Program-made: the position numbers and the translations under genes | Part shown: piece after piece, positions 1-6,425 of the stretch | Position numbering within the stretch: the first letter of the stretch is position 1 | Layout of the letters: every line of letters starts with the position of its first letter | Notes under the pieces: generated by a model | What the model was told of the DNA's origin: nothing | What the model saw: the letters and a program-made list of their open reading frames with translations, nothing else | Database searches by the model: none | Origin: Alistipes sp. | GTDB taxonomy: Bacteria; Bacteroidota; Bacteroidia; Bacteroidales; Rikenellaceae | DNA: 8,307 bases | Assembly: GCA_019422485.1 (NCBI GenBank) | Contig: JAHZDG010000025.1 | Location: 1-8,307, forward strand | Reading direction: 5' to 3'

Positions 1-1
1 G

Positions 2-898
2 CGTTTCCAGCCTCAGGTCGAAACCTCTCAGCAACGGGTGGATCTGACCGATATGCCGGATTTTTTACAAGGCGAGGAGGTCGTTTTAGATGTGGAGCCT
101 CGTGTGGCTTTGGAGGTCGAAAATACCTTGGGAATGGCGTTGAATGTCGATTGGGTCGCTACGCCTTGGCAGGGAGGATCGCCGGTGTCAGAGGGGATCA
201 ATGAAGTGAATCTGACGGTGGATGCGGCGGCTGTGCCAGGTGAGGCCACTCTCTCCCGGCGATGGCTGGCGGCTTCGGAACAGGATATGCCGGACGGTTA
301 TCGTTATGTGGAGGCATTACAACTTCCTCTGTTGGTGAAGAAAATACCGGATTACATCGACTTTCAGTTTAAAGCGGAACCGGATGCTTCGCAACCGCAG
401 CAACTGGATCTGGGTGTGGAACGCTATTCGTTGGAGGGAGCCTATGAACTGGATATTCCGTTGAGTTTCGGGCCCTCTTTGCGGTTATGTTATCGGGATA
501 CGATTCGGGACCTGATCCAGGAGATCGGAGAGGTGACGGACAAGGTGAGTTCGTTGGAAATCGTAGCCGAGGCGACCAATACCATTCCTTTGGACCTGCA
601 GTGTCGGGCCATCCCGATGGATATTCATTTCCAGCCGTTGGAAGGCGTGGAGATCTCCTCGCCGGAAACGATCCAGGCGGGCGGAGCCAATGGGGAAGCC
701 GTGACCTCCTCTTTCGGCGTGACGATCCGGGAAACGATTCCGGGAGCTTTGGCGCTGTTGGATGCGCTGGTTCTGGAGGTGGACGGAAGCGGACAGGAGA
801 GTGTGGCGCACATTCCGCTTAATGTTTCTCAGTATCTGCAATTTACGCTGACTTGCAAGGTTCCCGGAGGTCTCCATCTGGACCTGAATGATTTGTAA
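2..898 (+). CDS. Probable exported beta-rich protein, function unknown (5' end missing)
   Basis: The reading frame is open from base 2, the left edge, to a TAA at 896-898, so the true start and any signal or lipoprotein peptide lie outside the window. The GTG at 38 is just an internal codon. The visible 298 residues are acidic, rich in Val, Leu, Thr and Pro in alternating patterns, and have no membrane segment, which suggests beta-sandwich domains. Two 21-residue stretches (bases 104-166 and 554-616) resemble each other weakly, each with a Glu/Thr-containing strand followed by Leu and ending Ala-x-Pro, so the protein may be built of repeated domains. It ends 12 bases before the first possible start of the downstream outer-membrane protein gene, so the two are probably co-transcribed and may act together at the cell surface. 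I do not recognise the family. The surface location is inferred from the neighbour and composition. Confidence 0.75.
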   Translation, partial: RFQPQVETSQQRVDLTDMPDFLQGEEVVLDVEPRVALEVENTLGMALNVDWVATPWQGGSPVSEGINEVNLTVDAAAVPGEATLSRRWLAASEQDMPDGYRYVEALQLPLLVKKIPDYIDFQFKAEPDASQPQQLDLGVERYSLEGAYELDIPLSFGPSLRLCYRDTIRDLIQEIGEVTDKVSSLEIVAEATNTIPLDLQCRAIPMDIHFQPLEGVEISSPETIQAGGANGEAVTSSFGVTIRETIPGALALLDALVLEVDGSGQESVAHIPLNVSQYLQFTLTCKVPGGLHLDLNDL

Positions 899-931
899 GC
901 CGATGGTTGAATGAGCTTTTTGAATCTAGTA

Positions 932-2353
932 ATGAAACGTAAGATATTTTTAGGACTCTTGGTGGGGCTGTTGTCGACCGTCGGTGAGGCGCAGACCCTG
1001 CGATCTTCCTATTTTTTGAGCAGTATGCCCATGCGGCATAAATTGAATCCGGCGCTGGCCAGCGATCGGGGCTATATCAGTGTACCCGGTCTGGGAAATG
1101 TGATGGCCGATGTCCACTCCAATATGAGCCTGACCTCGTTTCTCTATCCGCAGAACGGAGGCCTGACCACGTTTATGAATCCGACGATCTCCTCTTCGGA
1201 GTTCCTGTCCGGGATTGCCGATGGAAATGCCCTGAAAGCCGATGTGGATCTGACGCTGCTTTCGACCGGCTTCTATGGCAAGAAAGGGTTCACGACAATC
1301 GATGTCAGTGTTCGTTCGATGAGTGATCTGTATCTGCCCGGAGAGTTGTTCCGATTTATGAAACTGGGGGTCGACCGGGCCGAGGGAAGTCATTACCGCA
1401 TTGAAAATCTGACGTTGCAGAGCGATAATTACATCGAATTGTCCGTCGGACATGCTCATCCCATTGGGGAAAAACTGGTGATCGGGGCCAAACTCAAAGG
1501 CTTGGTCGGAGTGGCCAATGCCACCGCACGGATCGACCGGATGGATATTTCGCTGAATGGAGACCGATGGTTGGTCGATGCCAATGGGGTGGTGGATGTT
1601 TCGGCCCATGGAGCTTCGTTCCGTTGCAACGAACAGGGACATATCGATGGCTTCGACTGGCATTCGCCCGGACCGGCGGGTTGGGGCCTGGGCCTGGACC
1701 TGGGGATGGTCTATCGGTTCGATGACCGTTGGTTGTTGTCGGCCAGTGTAGTGGATCTGGGATTTATTCACTGGAGCCATAACCTGAGAGGGCAAACCCT
1801 GAATGAGCCCTTTTCATTCGATGGATTTCAGGAGGTTTCCGTAGGAAGCGGCAGTCAGGCCGTGTCGATCCGGGATCAGTGGCAGTCGGTGCGGGAAGAT
1901 CTCGAAGCCCTGATGGATTTCTATGAAGGAGAGGCTCCTCAGGCACGGACCCGTATGTTGAAAACGACGATTCATGTCGGAGGAGAGTATGCGATTCTGG
2001 ATCGGAAGATCTCGTTCGGGTTGTTGTCTTCCACCCGTTTCGGATTGACGCGCATCTGGACCGAAGCGATGGGATCGGTCAATTTCCGGCCGGCCCGCTG
2101 GTTCAATGTCTCCGTAACGGCATCGGCTTCCAATTATGGAACCTCTTGGGGCTGGTTGCTCAACTTCGCGCCTAAGGGGGTGAACCTCTTTTTCGGGACA
2201 GATCACATGGTGACGCGTTTCAATTCGCAATATATTCCGTTGGGTCGGGCCTCGGCGGTTTTCAACTTGGGGATGAATATCCCGATCGGCGTTCGTCGGG
2301 ACGCACAGATGCGGCGTGACCCCTGGCGTCGAGGCGGTGTGTGGAGACCTTAA
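932..2353 (+). CDS. DUF5723-like outer-membrane beta-barrel protein
   Basis: This is a Bacteroidota outer-membrane protein of unknown function, probably a beta-barrel. I chose the ATG at 932 because it gives a classic signal peptide: MKRK, a hydrophobic core, then small residues with likely cleavage at GEA-QT (about residue 21). The ATG at 911 adds seven residues in front and is directly preceded by an in-frame TGA, so those are the only two reasonable starts. Soon after the signal comes a LNPAL motif (about residues 39-43), an NPA element seen in Bacteroidota barrels such as the PorP/PorV and DUF5723 types. The rest (473 residues from this start) alternates polar and hydrophobic residues with many Gly and aromatic positions, as in transmembrane strands. 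The C-terminus is odd: the last 19 residues hold seven arginines (RR, RR, RR, R) and end in Trp-Arg-Pro. It follows the preceding gene closely and probably forms an operon with it. The DUF5723 assignment is from overall pattern and memory of the family, not a search. Confidence 0.85.
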   Translation: MKRKIFLGLLVGLLSTVGEAQTLRSSYFLSSMPMRHKLNPALASDRGYISVPGLGNVMADVHSNMSLTSFLYPQNGGLTTFMNPTISSSEFLSGIADGNALKADVDLTLLSTGFYGKKGFTTIDVSVRSMSDLYLPGELFRFMKLGVDRAEGSHYRIENLTLQSDNYIELSVGHAHPIGEKLVIGAKLKGLVGVANATARIDRMDISLNGDRWLVDANGVVDVSAHGASFRCNEQGHIDGFDWHSPGPAGWGLGLDLGMVYRFDDRWLLSASVVDLGFIHWSHNLRGQTLNEPFSFDGFQEVSVGSGSQAVSIRDQWQSVREDLEALMDFYEGEAPQARTRMLKTTIHVGGEYAILDRKISFGLLSSTRFGLTRIWTEAMGSVNFRPARWFNVSVTASASNYGTSWGWLLNFAPKGVNLFFGTDHMVTRFNSQYIPLGRASAVFNLGMNIPIGVRRDAQMRRDPWRRGGVWRP

Positions 2354-2362
2354 AAAATGTAC

Positions 2363-2370
2363 TATCTTTA
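2363..2370 (+). promoter_or_regulatory. Possible Bacteroidota -7 promoter box for the dgkA-PAP2 pair
   Basis: The sequence TATCTTTA followed by CAGC resembles the Bacteroidota primary-sigma -7 element (TAnnTTTG), with one mismatch at the last base. It lies in the 78-base gap between the barrel gene and the kinase, about 60 bases before the kinase ATG. A nearly identical 12-base string occurs before the U32 gene. No convincing TTTG-type -33 box is visible at the expected distance, so this is a candidate only. Confidence 0.45.
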
Positions 2371-2431
2371 CAGCATATAGCGAGGTGGGCGGCTCCGTGC
2401 TCCACCGGTAGATCATCCTAAAATAAAAACT

Positions 2432-2812
2432 ATGGCATCTTCACGAAAATCGTTTAAAACGACTCTGCATAATTTTCGGTATGCATTCCGCGGGGTGGGT
2501 ATCCTGTTTCGCGATGAACGCAACGCCTGGATTCATTTGATGGCGGCCGTGCTGGTTACGCTGCTGGGTGCTTTGTTGGGCCTCTCGAGGATGGAATGGA
2601 TGGTCGTGGTGGTGGTGATTGCGGCGGTGATTGCGGCCGAAGCGTTTAATTCGGCGCTGGAACGTTTGTGCGATCGGATCTCGATGGAACACCATCCGCT
2701 GATCGGTCAGGCCAAGGATCTGGCGGCCGGAGCGGTGTTGATTATGTCGATCGGGGCCGCCGTGGTAGGCCTTCTGGTGTTTGTACCCAAAATTTATGCT
2801 TGCTTTTTATGA
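2432..2812 (+). CDS. dgkA: DgkA-family lipid kinase (diacylglycerol or undecaprenol kinase)
   Basis: This small integral membrane kinase phosphorylates a membrane lipid alcohol with ATP, either diacylglycerol (to phosphatidic acid) or undecaprenol (to the undecaprenyl phosphate carrier). The 126-residue length fits the family. The family signature is clear: AEAFNSALERLCDRI at residues 69-83 and QAKDLAAGAVL at 93-103. The residues known to be catalytic or metal-binding in the E. coli enzyme are all present: Glu29, Glu70, Asn73, Glu77, Asp81, Lys95 and Asp96, each shifted by one from E. coli numbering. Three hydrophobic helices (about 34-51, 54-71, 99-119) give the usual three-pass topology. 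The ATG is preceded by an A-rich stretch (AAAATAAAAACT), typical of Bacteroidota starts. Its stop codon overlaps the start of the PAP2 phosphatase. The family does not by itself reveal the substrate. In Gram-positive bacteria such proteins are undecaprenol kinases, and that role is possible here. Confidence 0.93.
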   Translation: MASSRKSFKTTLHNFRYAFRGVGILFRDERNAWIHLMAAVLVTLLGALLGLSRMEWMVVVVVIAAVIAAEAFNSALERLCDRISMEHHPLIGQAKDLAAGAVLIMSIGAAVVGLLVFVPKIYACFL

Positions 2813-3351
2813 AATGGATCTTGTTGATCGTGGCGTTATGGGGTGTCACCTTCTCTGTGCCGGCCCAATCGTACCATAAAGGAGTCCGTGTTTCCGGGGA
2901 TGTGCTGGCAGCGGGATTGCCGGTGGCCGCTTTGGTGACCACTTTGGTGGAAAAAGACTATCAGGGAACCAAACAGTTGGTGTTCTCGGGTGTTTCGGCG
3001 GCCGCTGTGACCTATATTCTGAAAGCGGCTGTAGATAAACGGCGGCCGGATGGTAGTAATCTCAACTCTTTTCCTTCGGCTCATTCGGCGGCGGCTTTTG
3101 CCGGGGCTACGTTTCTGCAACGGCGTTACGGTTGGAAATTCGGAGTCCCGGCCTATGTGCTCTCGACCTATGTGGCCTGGAGCCGGGTGTATGCCAAAAA
3201 ACATGATGTGTGGGACGTGACGGCCGGAGCTGCTATCGGGGCGGCTGCCAGTCTGATCTTTACACGGCCATTTGCCGATAAACATCACTTGGTGCTCTCG
3301 CCGGTCATGATTGACGATAAACCTGCATTATACGCTTCGTTTACTTTCTGA
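2809..3351 (+). CDS. PAP2-family membrane lipid phosphatase
   Basis: This 180-residue protein has all three phosphatidic acid phosphatase type 2 motifs. Motif C1 is KAAVDKRRP (Lys72, Arg79, Pro80), C2 is PSAHS (Ser90, His92) and C3 is SRVYAKKHDVWD (Arg126, nucleophile His132, Asp136). The second motif has Ala where many members have Gly (PSGH). Residues 1-20 look like a signal peptide ending near VPAQ, and several short hydrophobic segments follow (about 32-47, 57-71, 91-103, 111-124, 137-151). The active site is expected on the periplasmic side of the inner membrane. Family members dephosphorylate phosphatidic acid, undecaprenyl pyrophosphate, phosphatidylglycerol phosphate or lipid A; which applies here is not decided by the sequence. 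The start is the ATG inside the kinase stop (ATGA, 2809-2812), so translation is probably coupled to the kinase. No other in-frame ATG lies nearby, and no Shine-Dalgarno is seen. Confidence 0.92.
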   Translation: MKWILLIVALWGVTFSVPAQSYHKGVRVSGDVLAAGLPVAALVTTLVEKDYQGTKQLVFSGVSAAAVTYILKAAVDKRRPDGSNLNSFPSAHSAAAFAGATFLQRRYGWKFGVPAYVLSTYVAWSRVYAKKHDVWDVTAGAAIGAAASLIFTRPFADKHHLVLSPVMIDDKPALYASFTF

Positions 3352-3374
3352 TTAAGGTTTCTTTATCAAATAGA

Positions 3375-3415
3375 AAGGATGATTCTCGAAGAAACAGAGA
3401 ATCATCCTTGTTTTT
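3375..3415. terminator. Strong intrinsic terminator, probably bidirectional
   Basis: A perfect 13-bp inverted repeat (AAGGATGATTCTC at 3375-3387, its complement at 3397-3409) with a 9-base loop is followed on the plus strand by GTTTTTG. It lies 23 bases after the PAP2 stop. On the minus strand the same stem follows the cstA stop and is trailed by a weaker U-containing stretch (TTCTATTTG), so it can serve both convergent transcripts. Confidence 0.88.
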
Positions 3416-3435
3416 GCAGGGGGACCGACTGTCGG

Positions 3436-4887
3436 TTAGAGACTCTCTTGGGTATGTTCTGCTTCGTGTTTTTGGCGTTGTTGGTGCATATACCAATATG
3501 TCAGGGCGAAGATACCGGCCGTCAGAACGAGAGCAAGGCTGAATCCGGTCCAGAACGGCCACTGCAGACCTTCGGGAGCGATCAGAATGTAGGTGCACAC
3601 CACCGCTGTCATAAACAGGGCCGGGATCAGGGCGATCCAATGGTTTTTCCGGTGAATATACAGGTAGACGGTAACGGTCCACAGACAGATGGCCGCCAGG
3701 GTCTGGTTGAGCCAGGCGAAGTATTTCCATACGACATCGAATTGCATCAGGGTGATGGCGAATCCGGCAATAAATAGCGGAATGCTGATGTAGAGCCGTT
3801 TTTTGATGGATCGTTGTTCGAGGTGCAGAAAGTCGGCTGCGATCAGACGGGCGCACCGGAAGGCCGAATCGCCGCTGGTGATCGGAGCGACCACCACTCC
3901 CAATAAGGCAAGAATGGCGCCTACTCGTCCCAGGGTGGTGTTGGTGATTTCGTTGACAGCCCAGGCTGCATTATTGCCCTGTTCGGCCATGATGACGTTC
4001 AGTTCCGTGGTGCCGCCCCAGAATGCCATGCCGATTGCCGCCCAGATCATGGCGATGATCGATTCGGTAATCATCGCCCCGAAAAAGACGGGACGGCCCT
4101 GTTTCTGGTTGGTGACGCAACGGGCCATCAGGGGAGATTGGGTAGCGTGGAAGCCGGAGACCGCTCCACAGGCAATGGTGATGAACAGGGTGGGGAAGAT
4201 GGGGAACAGTTCGGCTTCGGTTTTGAAGTTCCGCCAGTTTTCCGGGCTCAGTTCGGGAATCGAGTAGGGCCCGAAGAACAAGACGCCGAGAATGCCTATG
4301 GCCATGATGAAGAGCGCTGCACCGAAAATCGGATAAAACCGTCCGATGATTTTGTCGATGGGCAACAGGGTGGCCAGAATGTAGTAGATCAGAATGATCC
4401 ATACCCAGATGTTTTGACTCAGGGAGGTCATGCTATGGAGAATGCCGGCCGGACCGACCAGAAAGACGGCTCCCACCAGGATCATCAAAAGCAGAGTAAT
4501 GCCCCGCATGAGTTGTTTGACTGGCAGACCCAGGTAGCGGCCGACGATTTCCGGGAAGCTGAGTCCGTGCATTTTCAGGGAAAGCATGCCTGAAGCATAG
4601 TCGTGCAGGGCTCCGATAAAAATCCCTCCCAACGTAATCCAGAGAAAAGCGACCGGGCCGTACATGGCTCCCAGTAGAGCTCCGAAAATGGGCCCCAGTC
4701 CGGCGATGTTAAGCAGTTGGATCAGGAACGTTTTCCACATTGGCAGCGGAAGATAGTCCACGCCGTCGTAGTGGGTTTTGCAGGGTGTTTCACGGGAGGG
4801 GTCGGCTCCGAAAATTTTTTCCAGGTATTTCCCATACGTGAAATAGGATCCGACCAATAGAAGTAAGCACAAGACAAATGTAATCAT
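3436..4887 (-). CDS. cstA: CstA-family carbon starvation / peptide or pyruvate transporter, short form
   Basis: This is a polytopic inner-membrane carrier of the CstA family, whose E. coli members (CstA, BtsT) import peptides and/or pyruvate. Recognisable family blocks are DGVDYLPLPMWKTFLIQLL (residues 41-59), NIAGLGPIFGA (60-70), CGAVSGFHATQSPLMARC (240-257) and PITSGDSAFRCARLIAAD (335-352). There are many hydrophobic segments and a charged tail (MHQQRQKHEAEHTQESL). The length, 483 residues, is well below the about 700 residues of E. coli CstA but matches the short form I know from Bacteroidota and other anaerobes, and both conserved ends are present, so I do not read it as a truncation. The ATG at 4887 is the first possible start: an in-frame TAG lies 24 bases before it and no ATG, GTG or TTG falls between. 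The codon is preceded by a U-rich tract and a hairpin rather than a ribosome binding site. It lies downstream of the sodium symporter gene on the same strand. Confidence 0.93.
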   Translation of the reverse strand: MITFVLCLLLLVGSYFTYGKYLEKIFGADPSRETPCKTHYDGVDYLPLPMWKTFLIQLLNIAGLGPIFGALLGAMYGPVAFLWITLGGIFIGALHDYASGMLSLKMHGLSFPEIVGRYLGLPVKQLMRGITLLLMILVGAVFLVGPAGILHSMTSLSQNIWVWIILIYYILATLLPIDKIIGRFYPIFGAALFIMAIGILGVLFFGPYSIPELSPENWRNFKTEAELFPIFPTLFITIACGAVSGFHATQSPLMARCVTNQKQGRPVFFGAMITESIIAMIWAAIGMAFWGGTTELNVIMAEQGNNAAWAVNEITNTTLGRVGAILALLGVVVAPITSGDSAFRCARLIAADFLHLEQRSIKKRLYISIPLFIAGFAITLMQFDVVWKYFAWLNQTLAAICLWTVTVYLYIHRKNHWIALIPALFMTAVVCTYILIAPEGLQWPFWTGFSLALVLTAGIFALTYWYMHQQRQKHEAEHTQESL

Positions 4888-5006
4888 ACAAAAAAAATTG
4901 ACACCTAGCTAAGATGTCAATTTTTTTGTGTCTGTTGATTCCCCGTTTTGGAATTTCTACGATATTCAACCGATTATAAATGAATTCGGTGAGTTATACT
5001 TCTAAT
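4888..5006 (-). other. Leader / intergenic region between the symporter and cstA
   Basis: These 119 bases contain the hairpin at 4891-4927 and a second, smaller one: ATTCC at 4938-4942 pairs with GGAAT at 4950-4954 around a 7-base loop. The minus strand also shows TATAAT at 4978-4973, but I see no convincing upstream box, so the cstA promoter is not located. No ATG-started leader peptide is present. Because only 3 bases separate the hairpin from the cstA ATG, any cstA promoter must lie upstream of the hairpin. Confidence 0.5.
4891..4927 (-). terminator. Terminator-like hairpin with U-tract abutting the cstA start codon
   Basis: Read on the minus strand, A7-TTGACA-TCT pairs with AGG-TGTCAA-T7 around the loop TAGCT. 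That is a stem of up to 16 bp including one G-U wobble, and eight T in a row end 3 bases before the cstA ATG. It has the form of an intrinsic terminator. It could end the symporter transcript, or act as an attenuator or translation-blocking element inside the cstA leader. The wobble pairs only in minus-strand RNA (it is C-A on the other strand), which fits a role in the minus-strand transcript. The outer seven pairs are all A-U, so stability rests on the inner nine. Confidence 0.75.
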
Positions 5007-6350
5007 TTAAAACAGCCCGATGAGGTTAAGAAATAGAAGTAAGATGACGACCGGAATAACAAAACGGATCAAAAATCGCACGATCGGGAAGAGTCGCAAT
5101 CCGCAGGTTTGTTGATTGGTCAGTTCGTTTTTGAATTTGCTTGGACTGAGTACCCAACCGGTAAACAGTACGATCAGTAATCCGCCCAGCGGCATCATGA
5201 TGTTCGAGGAGAGCGAGTCAAATGTGTCGAAGAGGTTATGTCCCAGAATGGTCAGTTTGGAACCGGGCATTTGGGAGAGGGCGCACAGCGTAGAGGTGAT
5301 GATGGTGGTGCCTCCAACCAGCAGCACGGCTTTGCGGCGACCTAAACGCATCTCTTCGGAGAAATAGGCGGTGCTGACTTCAAACAACGAGATCGAAGAA
5401 GTGATGGCTGCCAGGAACAGCAGTGTGAAGAAAATGATCGAAATGAAATAACCTCCGGTCATCTGGGCGAAGATGTTGGGCAGGGTCAGGAAAACCAGTT
5501 CCGGCCCTGAAGTGGGGTTGATGCCGAACGAAAAGACCGCCGGGAAAATGGCTAGTCCGGAGAGAATGGCGATGGATACATCCGAGATGGCTACCATGCC
5601 GCCCACTTTGAACATGTTTTCATTTTTCTTGATATAGGAACCGTAGGTAATCATACAGCCCATCCCTAGACTCATGGAGAAGAACGATTGCCCCAAGGCT
5701 TGCAAAATGGTATTGCCAGTTACTTTACTGAAGTCGGGTTTCAGAAGAAAGGTAATCCCTTCACGGGCTCCGGGCAGCGTCAAGGAGTTGATGACCAGTC
5801 CGATCAAAAGCACAACAAACAGCGGCATGAGAATCTTGCTGTATCGTTCGATTCCTTTTTCGATGCCGGCCAGTACAATCACTGCTGTAGCCACAATAAA
5901 GATAACGGCCCATACGATGGGTCTCCATCCGCTGTCGACGAAGGAGGTGAAACTAGCATTGATTTCGGCGGGACTTTTCCCTGCAAAGTTGTTCAACAGT
6001 GATTCTTTGATGAAGTCGAGCGCCCAACCGGCGATGACACTATAAAAGGCAAGGATGATGAACGAACAGAGAATGCCCATATACCCGACCCAGTTCCAGT
6101 GGGATCCGGGAGCGAGTTTTTGAAAGGCTCGTTTGGAATTTCTTTTGGTGCTGCGACCCAGCGTGAATTCCGAAAGCATGATGGGAATCGAGATCAATAG
6201 ACTGATTGAAATGTAGATCAGAATAAATGCAGCACCTCCATTTTCACCGGCGATGTAAGGGAAGCGCCAGATGTTTCCCAAACCGATGACCGAACCCCCA
6301 ACAGCGGCCACAACTCCGAACCGACTGCTGAATGAACCTCTATTTCCCAT
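5007..6350 (-). CDS. Sodium-dependent symporter of the NSS (SNF) family
   Basis: This inner-membrane carrier couples Na+ entry to uptake of an amino acid or related small molecule, as in LeuT, Tyt1 and MhsT. The first helix carries GLGNIWRFPYIAGENGGAAF (residues 23-42), the strongest family signature. By comparison with LeuT, Asn26 matches the Na1 ligand Asn27 and Arg29 the gating Arg30. Helix 6 is SFFSMSLGMG (222-231), where Phe224 matches the substrate-lid Phe253 and Ser225 the Na1 ligand Thr254. Helix 8 has AAITSSIS (314-321), with Thr317/Ser318 at Na2 positions. Asp375/Asp378 match the external gate pair Asp401/Asp404. The N-terminal gating Arg is present (Arg4), but the partner Trp of LeuT is Phe7. 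The 447-residue length and single C-terminal membrane segment after TGWVLSPSKF fit the bacterial subgroup with about 11 helices. Substrate cannot be told from sequence. The ATG is preceded by A-rich sequence. The gene is divergent from the U32 gene. Confidence 0.94.
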   Translation of the reverse strand: MGNRGSFSSRFGVVAAVGGSVIGLGNIWRFPYIAGENGGAAFILIYISISLLISIPIMLSEFTLGRSTKRNSKRAFQKLAPGSHWNWVGYMGILCSFIILAFYSVIAGWALDFIKESLLNNFAGKSPAEINASFTSFVDSGWRPIVWAVIFIVATAVIVLAGIEKGIERYSKILMPLFVVLLIGLVINSLTLPGAREGITFLLKPDFSKVTGNTILQALGQSFFSMSLGMGCMITYGSYIKKNENMFKVGGMVAISDVSIAILSGLAIFPAVFSFGINPTSGPELVFLTLPNIFAQMTGGYFISIIFFTLLFLAAITSSISLFEVSTAYFSEEMRLGRRKAVLLVGGTTIITSTLCALSQMPGSKLTILGHNLFDTFDSLSSNIMMPLGGLLIVLFTGWVLSPSKFKNELTNQQTCGLRLFPIVRFLIRFVIPVVILLLFLNLIGLF

Positions 6351-6360
6351 ATATTTTCAG

Positions 6361-6368
6361 TATCTTTA
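6361..6368 (+). promoter_or_regulatory. Possible -7 promoter box for the U32 gene
   Basis: TATCTTTA followed by CGGC resembles the Bacteroidota -7 element TAnnTTTG with one mismatch, about 50 bases before the U32 start in the divergent intergenic region. Eleven of twelve bases match the string before the lipid kinase gene (2363-2374). No clear -33 TTTG is present at the normal spacing. Confidence 0.48.
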
Positions 6369-6395
6369 CGGCTTAATAAGTCAGGTTAGAGCCCG

Positions 6396-6425
6396 CAAGA
6401 TATAGAATTTGTTAAAAAAATGCAA
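6396..6425 (-). promoter_or_regulatory. Weak candidate promoter for the sodium symporter gene
   Basis: On the minus strand TTG (6425-6423) is followed after 20 bases by TATCTTG (6402-6396), roughly matching the Bacteroidota -33 TTTG and -7 TAnnTTTG boxes. It would place a transcription start about 35-40 bases before the symporter ATG and would overlap the start of the divergent U32 gene. Both boxes are imperfect. Confidence 0.3.

Noticed and set aside
950..1795. 281-codon minus-strand open frame opposite the barrel gene, and a similar 200-codon one at 1814-2416
   Set aside because: Both are opposite a well-supported gene with signal peptide and family pattern; their products are Gln/His/Arg-rich without domains.
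2384..2406. GGTGG / CCACC hairpin between the barrel and kinase genes
   Set aside because: The stem is only five base pairs with a 13-base loop and has no T-tract, so it is too weak to call a terminator or switch.
2600..2640. GTG-rich repeat-like stretch in the kinase gene
   Set aside because: It simply encodes the Val/Ile/Ala membrane helix of the kinase.
2668..2808. Longer start for the PAP2 protein inside the kinase gene
   Set aside because: The extra 47 residues are a Gly/Arg/Ser-rich out-of-frame reading of the kinase; the ATG at 2809 gives a proper signal peptide and the ATGA overlap.
4138..4593. 151-codon plus-strand open frame opposite cstA, plus others at 3379-3777 and 3803-4267
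   Set aside because: The cstA frame has several family signatures across the same bases; these products are low-complexity antisense translations.
4891..4969. TTG-started leader peptide frame in front of cstA
   Set aside because: It has no ATG, no ribosome binding signal, and runs out of frame into cstA; nothing beyond chance supports it.
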